DNA of 64,000 nucleotides from CAVTWS01 sp963738445 (GTDB taxonomy: Bacteria; Actinomycetota; Acidimicrobiia; Acidimicrobiales; SHLQ01): the NCBI GenBank assembly GCA_963738445.1, contig CAVTWS010000015.1, positions 1 through 64,000 on the forward strand, given 5' to 3'. The translations under genes and the position numbers were made by a program. Below are positions 34,109 to 43,939 of the stretch, piece after piece. Numbering within the stretch: the first letter of the stretch is position 1; each line of letters begins with the position of its first letter. The notes beneath the pieces are model-generated. The model was not told where the DNA came from, did not search any database, and saw only the letters and a program-made list of their open reading frames with translations.

Positions 34109-34128
34109 CCGGGGCGACGACTGGCCCG

Positions 34129-36865
34129 TCAGGAGTAGGCGTCCGCCATCCAGTGGAGGCGGTCGATCACCTGCGCCAGTCCGAGCCCGGATCCCTCTGA
34201 CCACGCTCGCTCCAGCTCGGGTTCGCCCAACACCGAAGTCAGCTGCTCGCGCAGCATGTCCCGGCGGGCCCGATGCTTCTCGGCGCCGATGTAGTGACCC
34301 GTCCCTCCCAGGGAACCGAGCGCCGCGGTCATCAGCGCCGCTTCTCTCGGGAACCGATCCATGACCGAGGTAGGCACCCAATGGAGCATCTGTACCACGG
34401 TCTGCGGCTCGTCATCGAGCACGAGCTCGGCGGTCTGCACGACGCCGGACAGGAACCCGGCGATGTCGCCGTTTCGTCGGGCCCGGTGGGCGATCGAGGC
34501 GTAGGCCAGGGCGAGGGTCGTCTTCCGTCCCATCGTCCGAGCCAGATCGACGACCTCGTTCATCATCTCGGCCACCTCATCGGAGCCGGGTTGGATCAGG
34601 ATCCGGTTCCCCAGCGCGTTCAGCACCATGAGCGCGCCGATTCGGCGGGCCTCGGCCACTCCCTCGTCGGCGATCCGAGCGCCTCGCTCGGGGTCCCCCA
34701 GGACGGCCAGCACCATGCCGAGCGGCGGGAAGTGACGGGCCTTGTCGGCCCGCCGGCGTTCGTCGTCACGTCGGAGGATCTCGCGCTCGATCCTGGCGGC
34801 CAACTCGGCCGCCGGGTCCGGATCAGAGAACGCACAGCGGAGGACGGCCGCCATCAGGGGGAGCGGGAGCCCATGGTCGTGCGCCATGGCCAGGGCCCGC
34901 TGGGCGGCCGGGTCACCGTCGTCGTACCGGCCGAGCGACCACGAGAACGCCGCCATCGCCCCCAACACCTCGACTCGGAGCGCCGTCGGCGTGGTCTCGA
35001 GGTCGCAGTCGGCGAAGCGATCGAGGGCGACGCTGTAGCGGGCACGGGCCATGTTCGCGTCGAAGAGCTGGAGCGACATGTCGATCGCATCCTCGACGCA
35101 ATGGTCCACCAACCAGCGGTGCGCAGCGTCGATGTCGTCGGACGCGTTCGCGATCCGCTGCAACCGGGAGGCGACCACGTGCGGATCCACATGATCGAAC
35201 GGGACCGGGATCGACCCGCGGACCCATGCCGCGTGGCGTTCCCGAACCGTCGGTTCCCGCCCGCCGGCGGCGAGCTCGGCACTGCAGAACAGGCGCAGCG
35301 GCACGAGCATTCGCAGCCCTTCGCCCCGGCGCACGAGCAACGACCGGCGTGCCAGCTCGTCGAGACTGTCGGCCACGTCGAGCGGGTCGAGCCCCGAAAC
35401 CGCGGCGGCACCCTCCCACGTGAAGTCACCGTTGAACACCGACAGCTCGAGCAGCAGCGAGCGATCCTCGGGCGCCAGCAGGTCCATGCTCCACCGGATC
35501 GCCGCCGACATCGTCCGGTGGCGCTCCGCGCCCTCGCGTGTCCGCAAGAGGTCGAAGCTGGTCTCGAGGTGATCGGCGATCTCGCCCACGCTCATCACCC
35601 GCACCCGGGCGGCAGCCAGCTCGAGGGCGAGGGGCAGACCGTCGAGGCGGCGGCAGATCCGCCCGATCGCCGCGGCGTCGCCGGGCCCGACCTGGAAGCT
35701 CGGGTCGCCGCCAAGCGCCGCGTGCACGAACATCCCGGCCGCCGGCGAGTCGTCGAGTCGGTCACCGTCGACGGAGTCGCACGGCAGCGGGGCGATCAGC
35801 TCGACCCGCTCGCCGGCCACGCCGAGGCCGCGCTGTGACGTGGCGAGGACGCTCGTGGGCATCCGGTCCGAGCACGCCGCACGGATCAGCGCTATCACGG
35901 CCCCGAAGACGTGCTCGCAGTTGTCGAGGACGAGCAGCATCTGCCGGGTGTGCATGGCCTGGCGGACCGACGATGCGAGGGGCTGCGAGGCCTCCTCGGC
36001 CACGCCGATCGTGTCGGCCACCGCGGTGACCACCCGTTCTGCGCCGAGCACCGACGCGAGGTCGACGAACCAGACACCGTCGTGGAACTGGTCCTGGGCG
36101 AGAGCGGCCAGCTGGAGCGCGAGCCGGGTTTTCCCCACACCGCCGGTCCCCACGAGGGTGGTGATCCGACCTGCTTGGATCTCCGGAAGGATCCGCGACA
36201 CCTCCGTGTCGCGGCCGACGAGCGACCCCACATCGATCGGAGGCAGGTTGCCGATCGCGGCCACGTCGCGGAGCCCACGAACCTCGACAGGGGCATCACG
36301 CCGGCAGAGCTCGCTCAGCCGTTCGGGCTCGTGGAAGCCCTTGAGCCGTTGGATCCCCCGGCTCACGATGGTCAGATCGATGGATGTCGGGTCAGCCGAG
36401 ATGGCGGCTCGTAGCTCGTCGACGAAGACCGCGCTGGCCAGGATCTGGCCACCGTGACCCGCGGCCATGACGCGCGCCGCACGGTGCATCGGCGGCCCAT
36501 GGTGCTCGCCGTCACGGCATTCGACGATGCCTCGGTGCAGGCCCACCCGAACAGTGAGTGGTTCCGTCGAAACGCCCGATGCCGAAGGCCCGTCGCCGAT
36601 GAGCGCCTGCAGTTCCAACGCGCTCTGCGCCGCCTCGGTGGCGGAGCGAAACGAGCGCGATGGCCCCATCGCCCGTTCGAGCACCGACCGCACCCCCGAA
36701 ACGTTCGACCACTGAGCTCACCAACGCGTCGTGGTGGCGCATCAACGCACGCATGGCATCGGGCTCGACGTCCCAGCGGTGCGACGAACCCTCAACGTCG
36801 GTGAACATGAGCACTCGGTCGAGGAAGGCGCCCTGCTCAGTTGACCCGACCAATGCATCGTTCAC
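34129..36865 (-). CDS. class III nucleotide-cyclase domain fused to an NB-ARC-type ATPase regulator (one frameshift)
   Basis: About 911 residues from GTG 36865. Residues ~15-170: cyclase homology domain (RVLMFTDVEGSSHRWD, VVERFGGAVGARTGDGAIAL, then across a +1 site near 36665 FRSATEAAQSALELQ). The metal Asp in FTDVEGS and GDG are present. Residues ~220-560: ATPase with Walker A TLVGTGGVGKTRLALQ and Walker B MLLVLDNCEHVFGAV. The rest is helical, TPR-like (ALAMAHDHGLPLPLMAAVLR). No HTH is visible at the end. It is convergent with the SulP gene, 20 bases apart. Confidence 0.85.
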
Positions 36866-36996
36866 AATGCCACGAACGTAGCCGACTCCCCAGCCGACCT
36901 CACCCCGGCGCTGGTGACCCCCGGCACCCGAAATCGGCCCGTGAGCAGGGCTGGCCCGGAGCACGCCGTGATCCGCTCGGGCTCGGTTGCCCGAGC

Positions 36997-37308
36997 GAGT
37001 CCAGTCGCCTCGTCGGGAGCGACCCCCTCGAATGGTTGGGCGGCGGCGGCCAGATCGCCGCGTTCCTTCGCGCCGAGGTGGAGGGTGCCGCTGGCGCGGT
37101 CACGTTCACCCCGTCAGAGACCGAGGCGTTCGCGGTCGGCGACGTGGGTTGGGCGGCAACCAAGCTCACCATCGCGCTTCCGGACGGCAAACGGATCTCA
37201 CCTCGATGGACAGCCGTGCTCGTGCGCAACGACGGCGTGTGGCAGTTCGTGCAGACCCACGCCTCCATCGCGGTGCCGAACGATGAGGTCGGCTGGGCGT
37301 ATGAGTAG
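36997..37308 (+). CDS. SnoaL/NTF2-like protein, N-terminus missing or shifted
   Basis: The recognisable part reads SRLVGSDPLEWLGGGGQIAA, FLRAEVEGAAGAVTFTPSET, AFAVGDVGWAATKLTIALPD, GKRISPRWTAVLVRNDGVWQ, FVQTHASIAVPNDEVGWAYE. This is the NTF2-like fold used in SnoaL/DUF4440 proteins. The first helix (~30 residues) cannot be found in frame: either another frameshift or a deletion upstream. Start therefore uncertain; the same DNA upstream is the promoter side of the cyclase gene. Confidence 0.6.
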   Translation, partial: ESSRLVGSDPLEWLGGGGQIAAFLRAEVEGAAGAVTFTPSETEAFAVGDVGWAATKLTIALPDGKRISPRWTAVLVRNDGVWQFVQTHASIAVPNDEVGWAYE

Positions 37309-37672
37309 TGCTCGCCACGGATGCTGTCGCCACGCGCCCGAAGAGACGCAGCGCGTCATGGCCACGTTGGGCGGGCGGCGGATCTTCGACCGTGCTGAGG
37401 GCATCAGGTACGGCGTCGAGTTCCCGACGTTCTGGCTCGGCCCGCAACGAACCGGGGAAGGTTTCCGGGAGTCGCACGTGGCGTTCCGGGCTCCGAACCG
37501 CAGCGCCGTGGTCGCGTTTCGCGACGCGGCCATGGCGGAGGGCGCGGAGGTGTTGCACGAACCGCGCGTGTGGCCCGAGCACCACGCCGGCTACTTCGGA
37601 GTGTTCGTGCGCGACCCCGACGGCAACAACGTCGAGGCGGTGCACCCCACGTTCGACGCCGCTGGGTCGTAG
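37301..37672 (+). CDS. VOC-family (glyoxalase-like) protein, 5'-truncated
   Basis: From ATG 37301 the protein has a random-looking first 18 residues, then RVMATLGGRRIFDRAEGIRY, GVEFPTFWLGPQ, ESHVAFRAPNRSAVVAFRDA, FGVFVRDPDGNNVEAVHP. The VOC fold and the C-terminal metal Glu (NNVEAV) are there, but the first beta-strand with the first His (usually HxxLxVxDLxxSxxFY) is lost. Overlaps the stop of the SnoaL-like gene. Confidence 0.65.
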   Translation: MSSARHGCCRHAPEETQRVMATLGGRRIFDRAEGIRYGVEFPTFWLGPQRTGEGFRESHVAFRAPNRSAVVAFRDAAMAEGAEVLHEPRVWPEHHAGYFGVFVRDPDGNNVEAVHPTFDAAGS

Positions 37673-37715
37673 CCAGGCGGATCCGGCGGCACGAGGTCGA
37701 ATTCGACTGGGTGGG

Positions 37716-38636
37716 TCATTCTCGGGGCGCGGGTGACTGGTCGGACGCTCTGAGGAGCGCGGTGGCGATGGCGGCGACATGTTCGTCGTCGGTGCCGCAG
37801 CAACCGCCGATCACGCGTAGGTCAAGGTCTCGGTGAAGGTCGCGATAGAGCGCGGCGAGCTCCTCGACGTCACCCCGGTCGAGCTCGGTTGCGGCATCGA
37901 GCTCGGCGTGGCTGAGGCGAGACGCGTTGGCGCGGACTCCGCGGATCCGCGACGTCCATGGCGCGGTCGGGTCGAGCACAGCGGAGAAGTGGGTCGGGTG
38001 CGCGCAGTTCACCATGTAGTACGCGGGCGCGCCTGCTGTCGCTTCGTCGATCTCGGTGATCGCGCCGCCGAGCGACTGGCCCGATGGCAACCGGCCATCG
38101 GTCTCGACGGTGAGCGAGATCACGGCAGGCAACCCCACGGCCGATGCGGCCTGGGTCACCCCGATCGCCTCGGCTGCGTACGTCATGGTGATCGCGCTGA
38201 GCATGGTCGCTCCCGCCTCGGCGAACGAGCGGGCCTGGAGACCGTGGTACGACGCGGCCTCGGAGGGCGACATGGTGGCGCCGACGACGTATCCGTCGCC
38301 TCGGGGTCCGACGACGCCGCTTATGACCGCGTCCATCGCTGGTCGGTGACCGGCCAGCTCGGTGACGAACTCAACCGCGCGTCTGTTGACCGCCGCGAGG
38401 GCGGCGGTGTCGTACCCAAGCCTCGCACCCCAGTCGAGGTTCGCCCGCCAGGTTGGCGTGTCGACGACCATCCCGAGGCGGCGGTGATCGGCAAGGTCGA
38501 GGTAGGGCGCGTAGTAGCGGGCGAGCGCGGCTCGACCCACGTCGCTGTCGAGCAACCCACGGCTGAATGACCGACCCGGCGTGGCGACCCGAGCGCGTGC
38601 GCCTGGGACGGCGCCAGTGTGTGACCGACGGTGCAT
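37716..38636 (-). CDS. homocysteine S-methyltransferase-like protein, atypical N-terminus
   Basis: 306 residues. The TIM-barrel and zinc site are clear: GYVVGATMSPSEAASYHGLQ, GATMLSAITMTYAAEAIGVT, Cys in YYMVNCAHPTHF, and the Cys pair in LRVIGGCCGTDDEHVAAIA. The usual opening strand with the DGG-x-ET motif is replaced by about 30 basic residues (MHRRSHTGAVPGARARVATP), then LLDSDVGRAALARYYAPYLD. That deletion would damage the barrel unless an unseen start repairs it. Confidence 0.75.
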   Translation of the reverse strand: MHRRSHTGAVPGARARVATPGRSFSRGLLDSDVGRAALARYYAPYLDLADHRRLGMVVDTPTWRANLDWGARLGYDTAALAAVNRRAVEFVTELAGHRPAMDAVISGVVGPRGDGYVVGATMSPSEAASYHGLQARSFAEAGATMLSAITMTYAAEAIGVTQAASAVGLPAVISLTVETDGRLPSGQSLGGAITEIDEATAGAPAYYMVNCAHPTHFSAVLDPTAPWTSRIRGVRANASRLSHAELDAATELDRGDVEELAALYRDLHRDLDLRVIGGCCGTDDEHVAAIATALLRASDQSPAPRE

Positions 38637-38681
38637 GACGAGCGGCTGCGGTGGTCACCGAACTCGTCTGACCCCGACCGA

Positions 38682-39268
38682 TCAGGCCCGGGAAGCTGGC
38701 GGTGGGGTGAGGATGCGGAGGACCATCTCCACGACGGTGTCGATCCGATGCGCATGGTCGGCGGCAAGCGGGATGAAGATTCGGGCGAGCAGGATCCCGT
38801 GGAGAACGTCGAAGATCTCGTCGATGTCGAGGCCCGGTTGGGCACCGGCGGCCTCGACGATCTCGTAGAACTGGGGTCGGATCGAGAACTTGATCCACTG
38901 GGTCGGTGGTGGTGGTTCGTGCTGGTAGGCGGCGATGAGGCCGGGGATCGCGGCGCGAGCGGCGGGGGTGTCGAGGCTGTGGTGGAAGCCTTCGATCAGG
39001 CGGCGCAGGTCGGCGCGCAGGTCGCCGGTGGCCTCGACGGCGATCTCGGTGAGTGTCGAGAAGGCGGCGTCTTCGATGAGTGCGAGGCGATTCGGCCAGC
39101 GCCGGTAGATGGCCGGGGCGCTCGTGCCGGAGCGGCGGGCGATCTCCTGCACCGTCGCGGCGTTGAAGCCCTCCCCGCCGAGAATCCGCCGGGTCACCTC
39201 CAGGACGGCCGGTTCGATCGTCGGATCCGCGGTCGGCCCCGCGGCACGGAATCGCTGGTGGTGTTCAT
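38682..39268 (-). CDS. TetR-family regulator of the P450 operon (one frameshift)
   Basis: Start ATG 39268 (MNTTSDSVPRGRP); a -1 site near 39235 leads to DPTIEPAVLEVTRRILGGEG, FNAATVQEIARRSGTSAPAI, YRRWPNRLALIEDAAFSTLT. Ligand domain: IEGFHHSLDTPAARAAIPGL, DEIFDVLHGILLARIFIPLA. It is divergent from the P450 gene, and a perfect dyad lies in the 84-bp gap, so it very probably represses the operon. Confidence 0.85.
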
Positions 39269-39282
39269 GCCCTCGCCCACCC

Positions 39283-39316
39283 TTGACGACAGATACGTTT
39301 CAGGGTCTAACGTATC
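39283..39316 (+). promoter_or_regulatory. P450 operon promoter with TetR operator
   Basis: TTGACG (39283-39288), 17 bases and TCTAAC (39306-39311) form a possible promoter. GATACGTT (39292-39299) and AACGTATC (39309-39316) are a perfect 8-bp inverted repeat with a 9-bp spacer, covering the -10 region. The gene has a strong AAGGAGG (39341-39347) before its TTG start. Confidence 0.68.
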
Positions 39317-39351
39317 AACCGGGAACAGTCCATTGGCACCAAGGAGGATCG

Positions 39352-40554
39352 TTGGAGCAAGCGGAGTGTCCGGTGGCGAAGGTGGACTTCGTCAACCTCG
39401 TCGCGGCCTTCGGTGGGGTCGGCTCGAGCGAGCAGTCGCAGCCGGCGAACGCGGCGCTGCTCGACCAGGGGGCGGTGCGCATCGGCGACGCCGTCATGGT
39501 CAACACCCGAGCGCTCGTCGACGAGGTGTTGCGCAACCCGGGGCTCTTCTCCTCGGAGGATCTCGTGGAGCAGGGCAACACCCTTCCGTTGATCCCGCTC
39601 AACATCGACCCGCCCGACCACGTCGAGGTACCGCAAGCTGCTCGACCCGCTGTTCGCGCCGCGCCGCATCGACGTCCTCGAAGGCCGACATCGCCGAGCG
39701 GGTGAACCACTTCATCGACGCGTTCGTCGATCGCGGTTCGTGCGACTTCACCGCCGAGTTCGCCGAGCTGTTCCCGTCGTCGGTGTTCCTCGGGATGATG
39801 GGCCTGCCGTGGGAGGAGCTCGACACGCTCGTCGCGATGCGTGATGGCCTGCTGCGTCCCGGAGACCACGACGATGGCGCCGGAGGAGCGTTCGGCGATC
39901 CAGCGCGACACCGCCGCCAACGGTCTACGCGTACTTCGACGCGATCCTCGACGAGCGGGCCGCCGATCCACGAGACGACATCCTGTCGCTCTTCGTCGGC
40001 CTCGAAGGCGACGAAGGGCGCCTGACTCGCGACGAGGTGCTCGCGATCTGCTTCGTGCTGCTCACTGCGGGCCTCGACACCGTCACCGATTCGCTCACCT
40101 GCTTCTTCGCCTTCCTCGCGCAGCACCCCGACCACCGGCGCCGCATCGTCGACGATCCTGACTCATCCCGAACGCGGTGGAGGAGCTGCTGCGCTGGGAG
40201 ACCCCGGTGCCGTCGGTCGTGCGCTGGGCCCGGGAGGACGTGATCCTCGGTGGCGAGGCGGTCGAGGCCGGGACACCACGTGATGGTCAACCTCGGCGCC
40301 GCGAACCTCGACCCGGCCGAGTTCGACGATCCCCATCGAGGTTCGATTCGATCGGCCGGTGAACCGGCATCTCGCCTTCGGCGGCGGCGTGCACCGCTGC
40401 CTCGGCTCGCACCTGGCCCGCCGGGAGCTGCGGGTCGCGCTGCGGGAGTGGCACCGGCGGATTCCCGAGTACACGTTGAGCCCCGGCTACGAGGTCAGCT
40501 ACCTGCCGCCGCTGCGGTTCGTGCCCGATCTCCAGCCTGACGTGGCCGACGTGA
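39352..40554 (+). CDS. cytochrome P450 (several +1 sites)
   Basis: TTG 39352 is chosen because AAGGAGG lies 4 bases upstream. Corrected protein (~395 residues): LEQAECPVAKVDFVNLVAAF, FSSEDLVEQGNTLPLIPLNI, DPPDHVEYRKLLDPLFAPRR (C-helix region), LLTAGLDTVTDSLTCFFAFL (I-helix AGxDT), IPNAVEELLRWETPVPSVVR, and the heme loop HLAFGGGVHRCLGSHLARRE with the axial Cys. Soluble bacterial class I type; it needs a ferredoxin not encoded here. Shifts near 39629, 39685, 39863, 39924, 40272, 40334 and 40540 (+1) and 40161 (-1). Its end overlaps the next GTG. Confidence 0.85.
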
Positions 40555-41615
40555 CGCACTCGGGTCGTGCAGTGGGCCACCGGCACCACCGGACGCCTGG
40601 CGCTTGCGCGCGGTGATCGACGCCCCCGACCTCGAGCTGGTCGGCGTGCGGGTGTACGACCCCGCCAAGGTCGGGCATGGACGCCGGCGACCTCGCCGAT
40701 CGGCCGGCGACCGGCGTCACCGCCACCGACCGCGAAGCAGGCGATCCTCGACCTCGATCCCGGACGTCGTGCTCTACATGGGCCGGGTCGAGAACGACCC
40801 CGACGGCTGCTTCGCCGACGTCATCGACCTGCTGCGCGCCGGAATCGACGTCATCACCACCGGGAGCTCGTTCATCGACACGTCGGCCTTCGATCCCGGC
40901 CCGGCACGCAGCGATCGCCGCGCGCCTGCGAACGGGCGGCGAGCACCTTCCTCGGCGTCGGCCTCTTCCCCGGCTTCTGGGGCGAGGTCGATCGCCCCGG
41001 TGCTTGTCCCGTCTCGCCGTACTCCTGCGACCGCATCGCGGTCCGGGAGACGACTGTCGTACGCCGGCTACCCGAGCACGCAGCTGCTGTTCGACATCAT
41101 GGGCTACGGCCAGCCGGCCGACTCCGACCGCGCCGCTGATGAGCGACCCGGCCCGGGCCGGCAGCGCCTTCAGCGGCACCGCCACCGTCCTGGCCAAGGC
41201 GCTCGGCCTCGAGGTGGCTCGCCTCGACGCCGTTCCGCGAGGTCGCCGTCACCGACCGCGAGCTGCGTCGTGGCCGCCGGCACGATCCCGGCCGGAACCG
41301 TCGGTGCGATGAAGCTCGGCGTGCGCGCCGACTGCGGCCCGGTCGACCATCGAGGTCGAGCACGTCACCTGGATGGCGCCCGACGTCGAACCCGCGTGGT
41401 CGGCCGACGGCGAGGGCTACGAGATCGAGTTCGACGGCGCGCCGTCGCTGCGCTGCAACCTCGTGCTCGGGCATCCACGGCGAGGACCACACCGACGATG
41501 GGCTGCCTCGCCACCGCGATGCACGCGGTGCACGCGATCCCTGTCCGTGCGAGCCGCAGGCCGAGGCGTGCTCGACCTCGCCGACGTGACCACCTTCGTC
41601 GGGAGACTGACATGA
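40551..41615 (+). CDS. DapB-like NAD(P)-binding reductase, first copy (about seventeen +1 sites)
   Basis: Corrected protein: VVQWATGTTGRLALRAVIDA, PDLELVGVRVYDPAKVGMDA, DVVLYMGRVENDPDGCFADV, IDLLRAGIDVITTGSSFID, TFLGVGLFPGFWGEVIAP, YAGYPSTQLLFDIMGYGQPA, MHAVHAIPSVRAAGRGVLDL. It belongs to the dihydrodipicolinate reductase/2,4-diaminopentanoate dehydrogenase-like family seen in actinobacterial catabolic operons beside P450s. GTG 40551 overlaps the P450 end; TGA 41613 overlaps the next ATG. All shifts are +1 and each can be read as a doubled third codon base. Confidence 0.75.
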
Positions 41616-42735
41616 GCACGGTGAGCCCGGCCCGGATCGGGCTGCTGATCGACTACCTCGATCGAGGAGGGCAGCTACGACGAGAACATCCTGCCGTCGC
41701 TCCAGCTCGTCGCCGACGAGTTCGTCGAGCAGGGCCTGCTCGAGCGCCCGGTCGAGTTCGTCGTCCGCGCCGTGCAGGGCCTGCCCGAACGGCACCTTCC
41801 GGGCCGTGCGCGACGCCTTCTTCGAGCTCGTCGACGAGGACGTGCTCGGTCATCTTCGGCCCGTGGGTCTCGGAGAACGGCGTGGCGCTGCGCGCCCTAC
41901 GTCGAGGCCGCGGCCGAGGTCGCGTGCATCACGATGGGCGCCACCGAGACCATGCTCGGCGAGTGGGTGTTCGGTCTGCCCGGCCGGCTCGATGGAGGAG
42001 GAGCCGATCATCATGGCCACGGTCGCCGCGCTCGACGGCTGCCGGTCGGTCGGCATCGCCTTCGAGGACTCCCTCATCGGCCACGAGTACCTGCGCACCA
42101 CCCGAGTCGCGTGCAAGGACGCCGGGCTGCGCATCACCGCGGAGGTGCCGATCCCGCAGGTCGAGGCGGAGAAGCAGGCGGCGATGGAGGTGCTCGCCGC
42201 CGACCGGCCGGACGCGATCGTGCACGTCGGGCTTCGGGCTCGGCATCCCCGGCATGAACGACGCGCTCGCGGCGATCGGCTGGATGCCGCCGCGCTACAC
42301 GACGACCGCGTTCGAGTTCGCGGCGACCAGCGACTGGTGGCGCCAGCAGCTCGCCGGCTGGATCGGTCTCGACCAGTACGACGAGCGCAACGAGGTCGGC
42401 CCAGGATTCCTCGACCGGTTCGAGGCCCGCCACGGCCACCGGCCCGAGTACTTCTTCCCGCTCTACTGCTACGACGTCGGCCGGATGATGCTCATCGCCA
42501 TCGCCGACGGCCCGGCCGCTCACCGGACTCGGGTGTCAAGGACGCGCTCGAGCAGATCAAGATGCTTCCGGCCGCCTCCGGCGCGCCGGGCACGCGTCTG
42601 CGGTTCGGTCGCTACATCCGCCACGGCTGGATGGGCAGCGAGTTCCTCGTGGCCCGACGGGTGCTGCCCGACGGCAGCCGCAGCGTCCTGCACGGCACCA
42701 TCGAAGGCCTCGTCGAACCACGGCCTGGAACGTGA
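41612..42735 (+). CDS. periplasmic-binding-protein-like protein without signal peptide (several +1 sites)
   Basis: Corrected protein (~371 residues): MSTVSPARIGLLIDYLDEEG, SYDENILPSLQLVADEFVEQ, LPNGTFRAVRDAFFELVDED, VLVIFGPWVSENGVALRPYV, GCRSVGIAFEDSLIGHEYLR, HVGLGLGIPGMNDALAAIGW, EYFFPLYCYDVGRMMLIAIA. This is the type-1 periplasmic-binding fold of branched-chain amino acid ABC transporters. Yet it starts directly in the first beta-strand with no signal peptide or lipobox, and no permease or ATPase is nearby. It may act as a cytosolic ligand binder or regulator. Confidence 0.72.
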
Positions 42736-42742
42736 CCGAATC

Positions 42743-43809
42743 GTGACCACGCGCGTCATCCAGTGGGCGACCGGCGCGGTCGGCTCGGCTCAGCTCCGCG
42801 AGGTCATCGACAGCCCCGACCTCGAGCTCGTCGGCCTCTTCGTCTACAGCCCGGCCAAGGTCGGCGTCGACGCCGGCGCCCTCGTCGGTCGCCCACCGAC
42901 CGGGGTCCTCGCCACCGACGACAAGGCAGCGATCCTCGCCCTCGACGCCGACCTCGTCCTGCACGCGGCGAGCAAGGCGTTCCCGGACAACACCAACACC
43001 GACGACATCGTCGCGCTGCTCGAGTCGGGCAAGAACGTCATCACCACCACGTCGTACAACCACCTGCCCACCTTCGGTCCCGAGGTCAACGCGCGCATCG
43101 TGGCCGCGTGCCGCGTCGCCGGCACCCGCTTCCACGCCGCCGGGGAGCACCCGGGATTCATGTTCGAACGCCTCGCGACCACGCTCACCGCCCTGTCCGC
43201 AGCGGGTCGACCGGATCACCGTGCAGGAGTTCGTCGACTGCCGCGGCGTCTCGGCCAAGGAGATGCTCGTCGACCTCATGGGCATGGGCAAGCAGCCCGA
43301 CGAGATCACGCACCGACTCGGCGATGTTCCGGGCCGTGTCGGTCCAGTACGAGCAGGCCATCGCGGCCACGGCCGACGTCCTCGGCCTCCGCTTCGACGA
43401 GATCCGCCGCTCCGTCACGACCGCGACCGCGCCCCACGACGTCGAGGTCCCAGCCGCCACGCTGCCGGCGGGATCGCGTCGTCGGCCAGATGCTGTCGTG
43501 GACCGCGTACCGCGACGGCGAGCCCGTGCTGGTCGCCGAGGAGTACTGGACCGTCACCGACATCCCGGAGTGGGACCTCGACCCTCGACGGAGAGTTCCT
43601 CGTGCGGGTCATCGTCGAGGGTGTCGCCGCCGCTGCGCCTCGACCTCCGGATCGGCAACGACCCCGTCGACGGCCTCCCCGGTGTCGCCGGAGGGCAGCT
43701 CGCCGTCGCCATGACCGCCGTCCGAGCGATCCCCGACGTGCGGGCCGCTCCCGCCGGCGTCGTCACCGCGCCCGTCTTCGGCGCCTACCAATGGCCCCGA
43801 GTCCCGTGA
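42743..43809 (+). CDS. DapB-like NAD(P)-binding reductase, second copy (several +1 sites)
   Basis: Corrected protein: VTTRVIQWATGAVGSAQLRE, VIDSPDLELVGLFVYSPAKV, DLVLHAASKAFPDNTNTDDI, VALLESGKNVITTTSYNHLP, FHAAGEHPGFMFERLATTLT, VQEFVDCRGVSAKEMLVDLM, WDLTLDGEFLVRVIVEGVPP, AVRAIPDVRAAPAGVVTAP. It is clearly a paralogue of the gene at 40551 (same VxQWATG and SPDLELVG/APDLELVG start), so the operon holds two reductases flanking the binding protein. +1 sites near 43198, 43317, 43480, 43575 and 43628. Confidence 0.78.
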
Positions 43810-43939
43810 CGTCAGGGACCGTTGTCATGCATCCTCGGGCGATGGTTGTGTACATCCGCGGGCAACTGAACCGAACACCTACGGCCGACGGGACGGTTCG
43901 GTGGCTTGAGTTCGGGCGGAGCCGGAGCCGCGCGGCCGT

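Noticed and set aside
31916..34381. Long minus-strand open frame (>800 codons) opposite the SulP gene
   Set aside because: Composition is dominated by Arg, Gly, Asp and Glu, as expected for an antisense shadow of a GC-rich gene. The plus strand has a complete domain order.
39600..43660. Programmed +1 frameshifting or four-base codons in the P450 operon
   Set aside because: The doubled bases are of every type, follow no slippery motif, and include one -1. A haplotype-merging artefact explains them more simply. It would need uniform reads and protein data to revive the idea.
40604..43714. One very long protein of more than 1000 residues across the DapB and binding-protein genes
   Set aside because: The open frame only crosses gene boundaries because GC-rich shadow frames lack stops. 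Family homology switches frames and the gene starts (40551, 41612, 42743) are clear.
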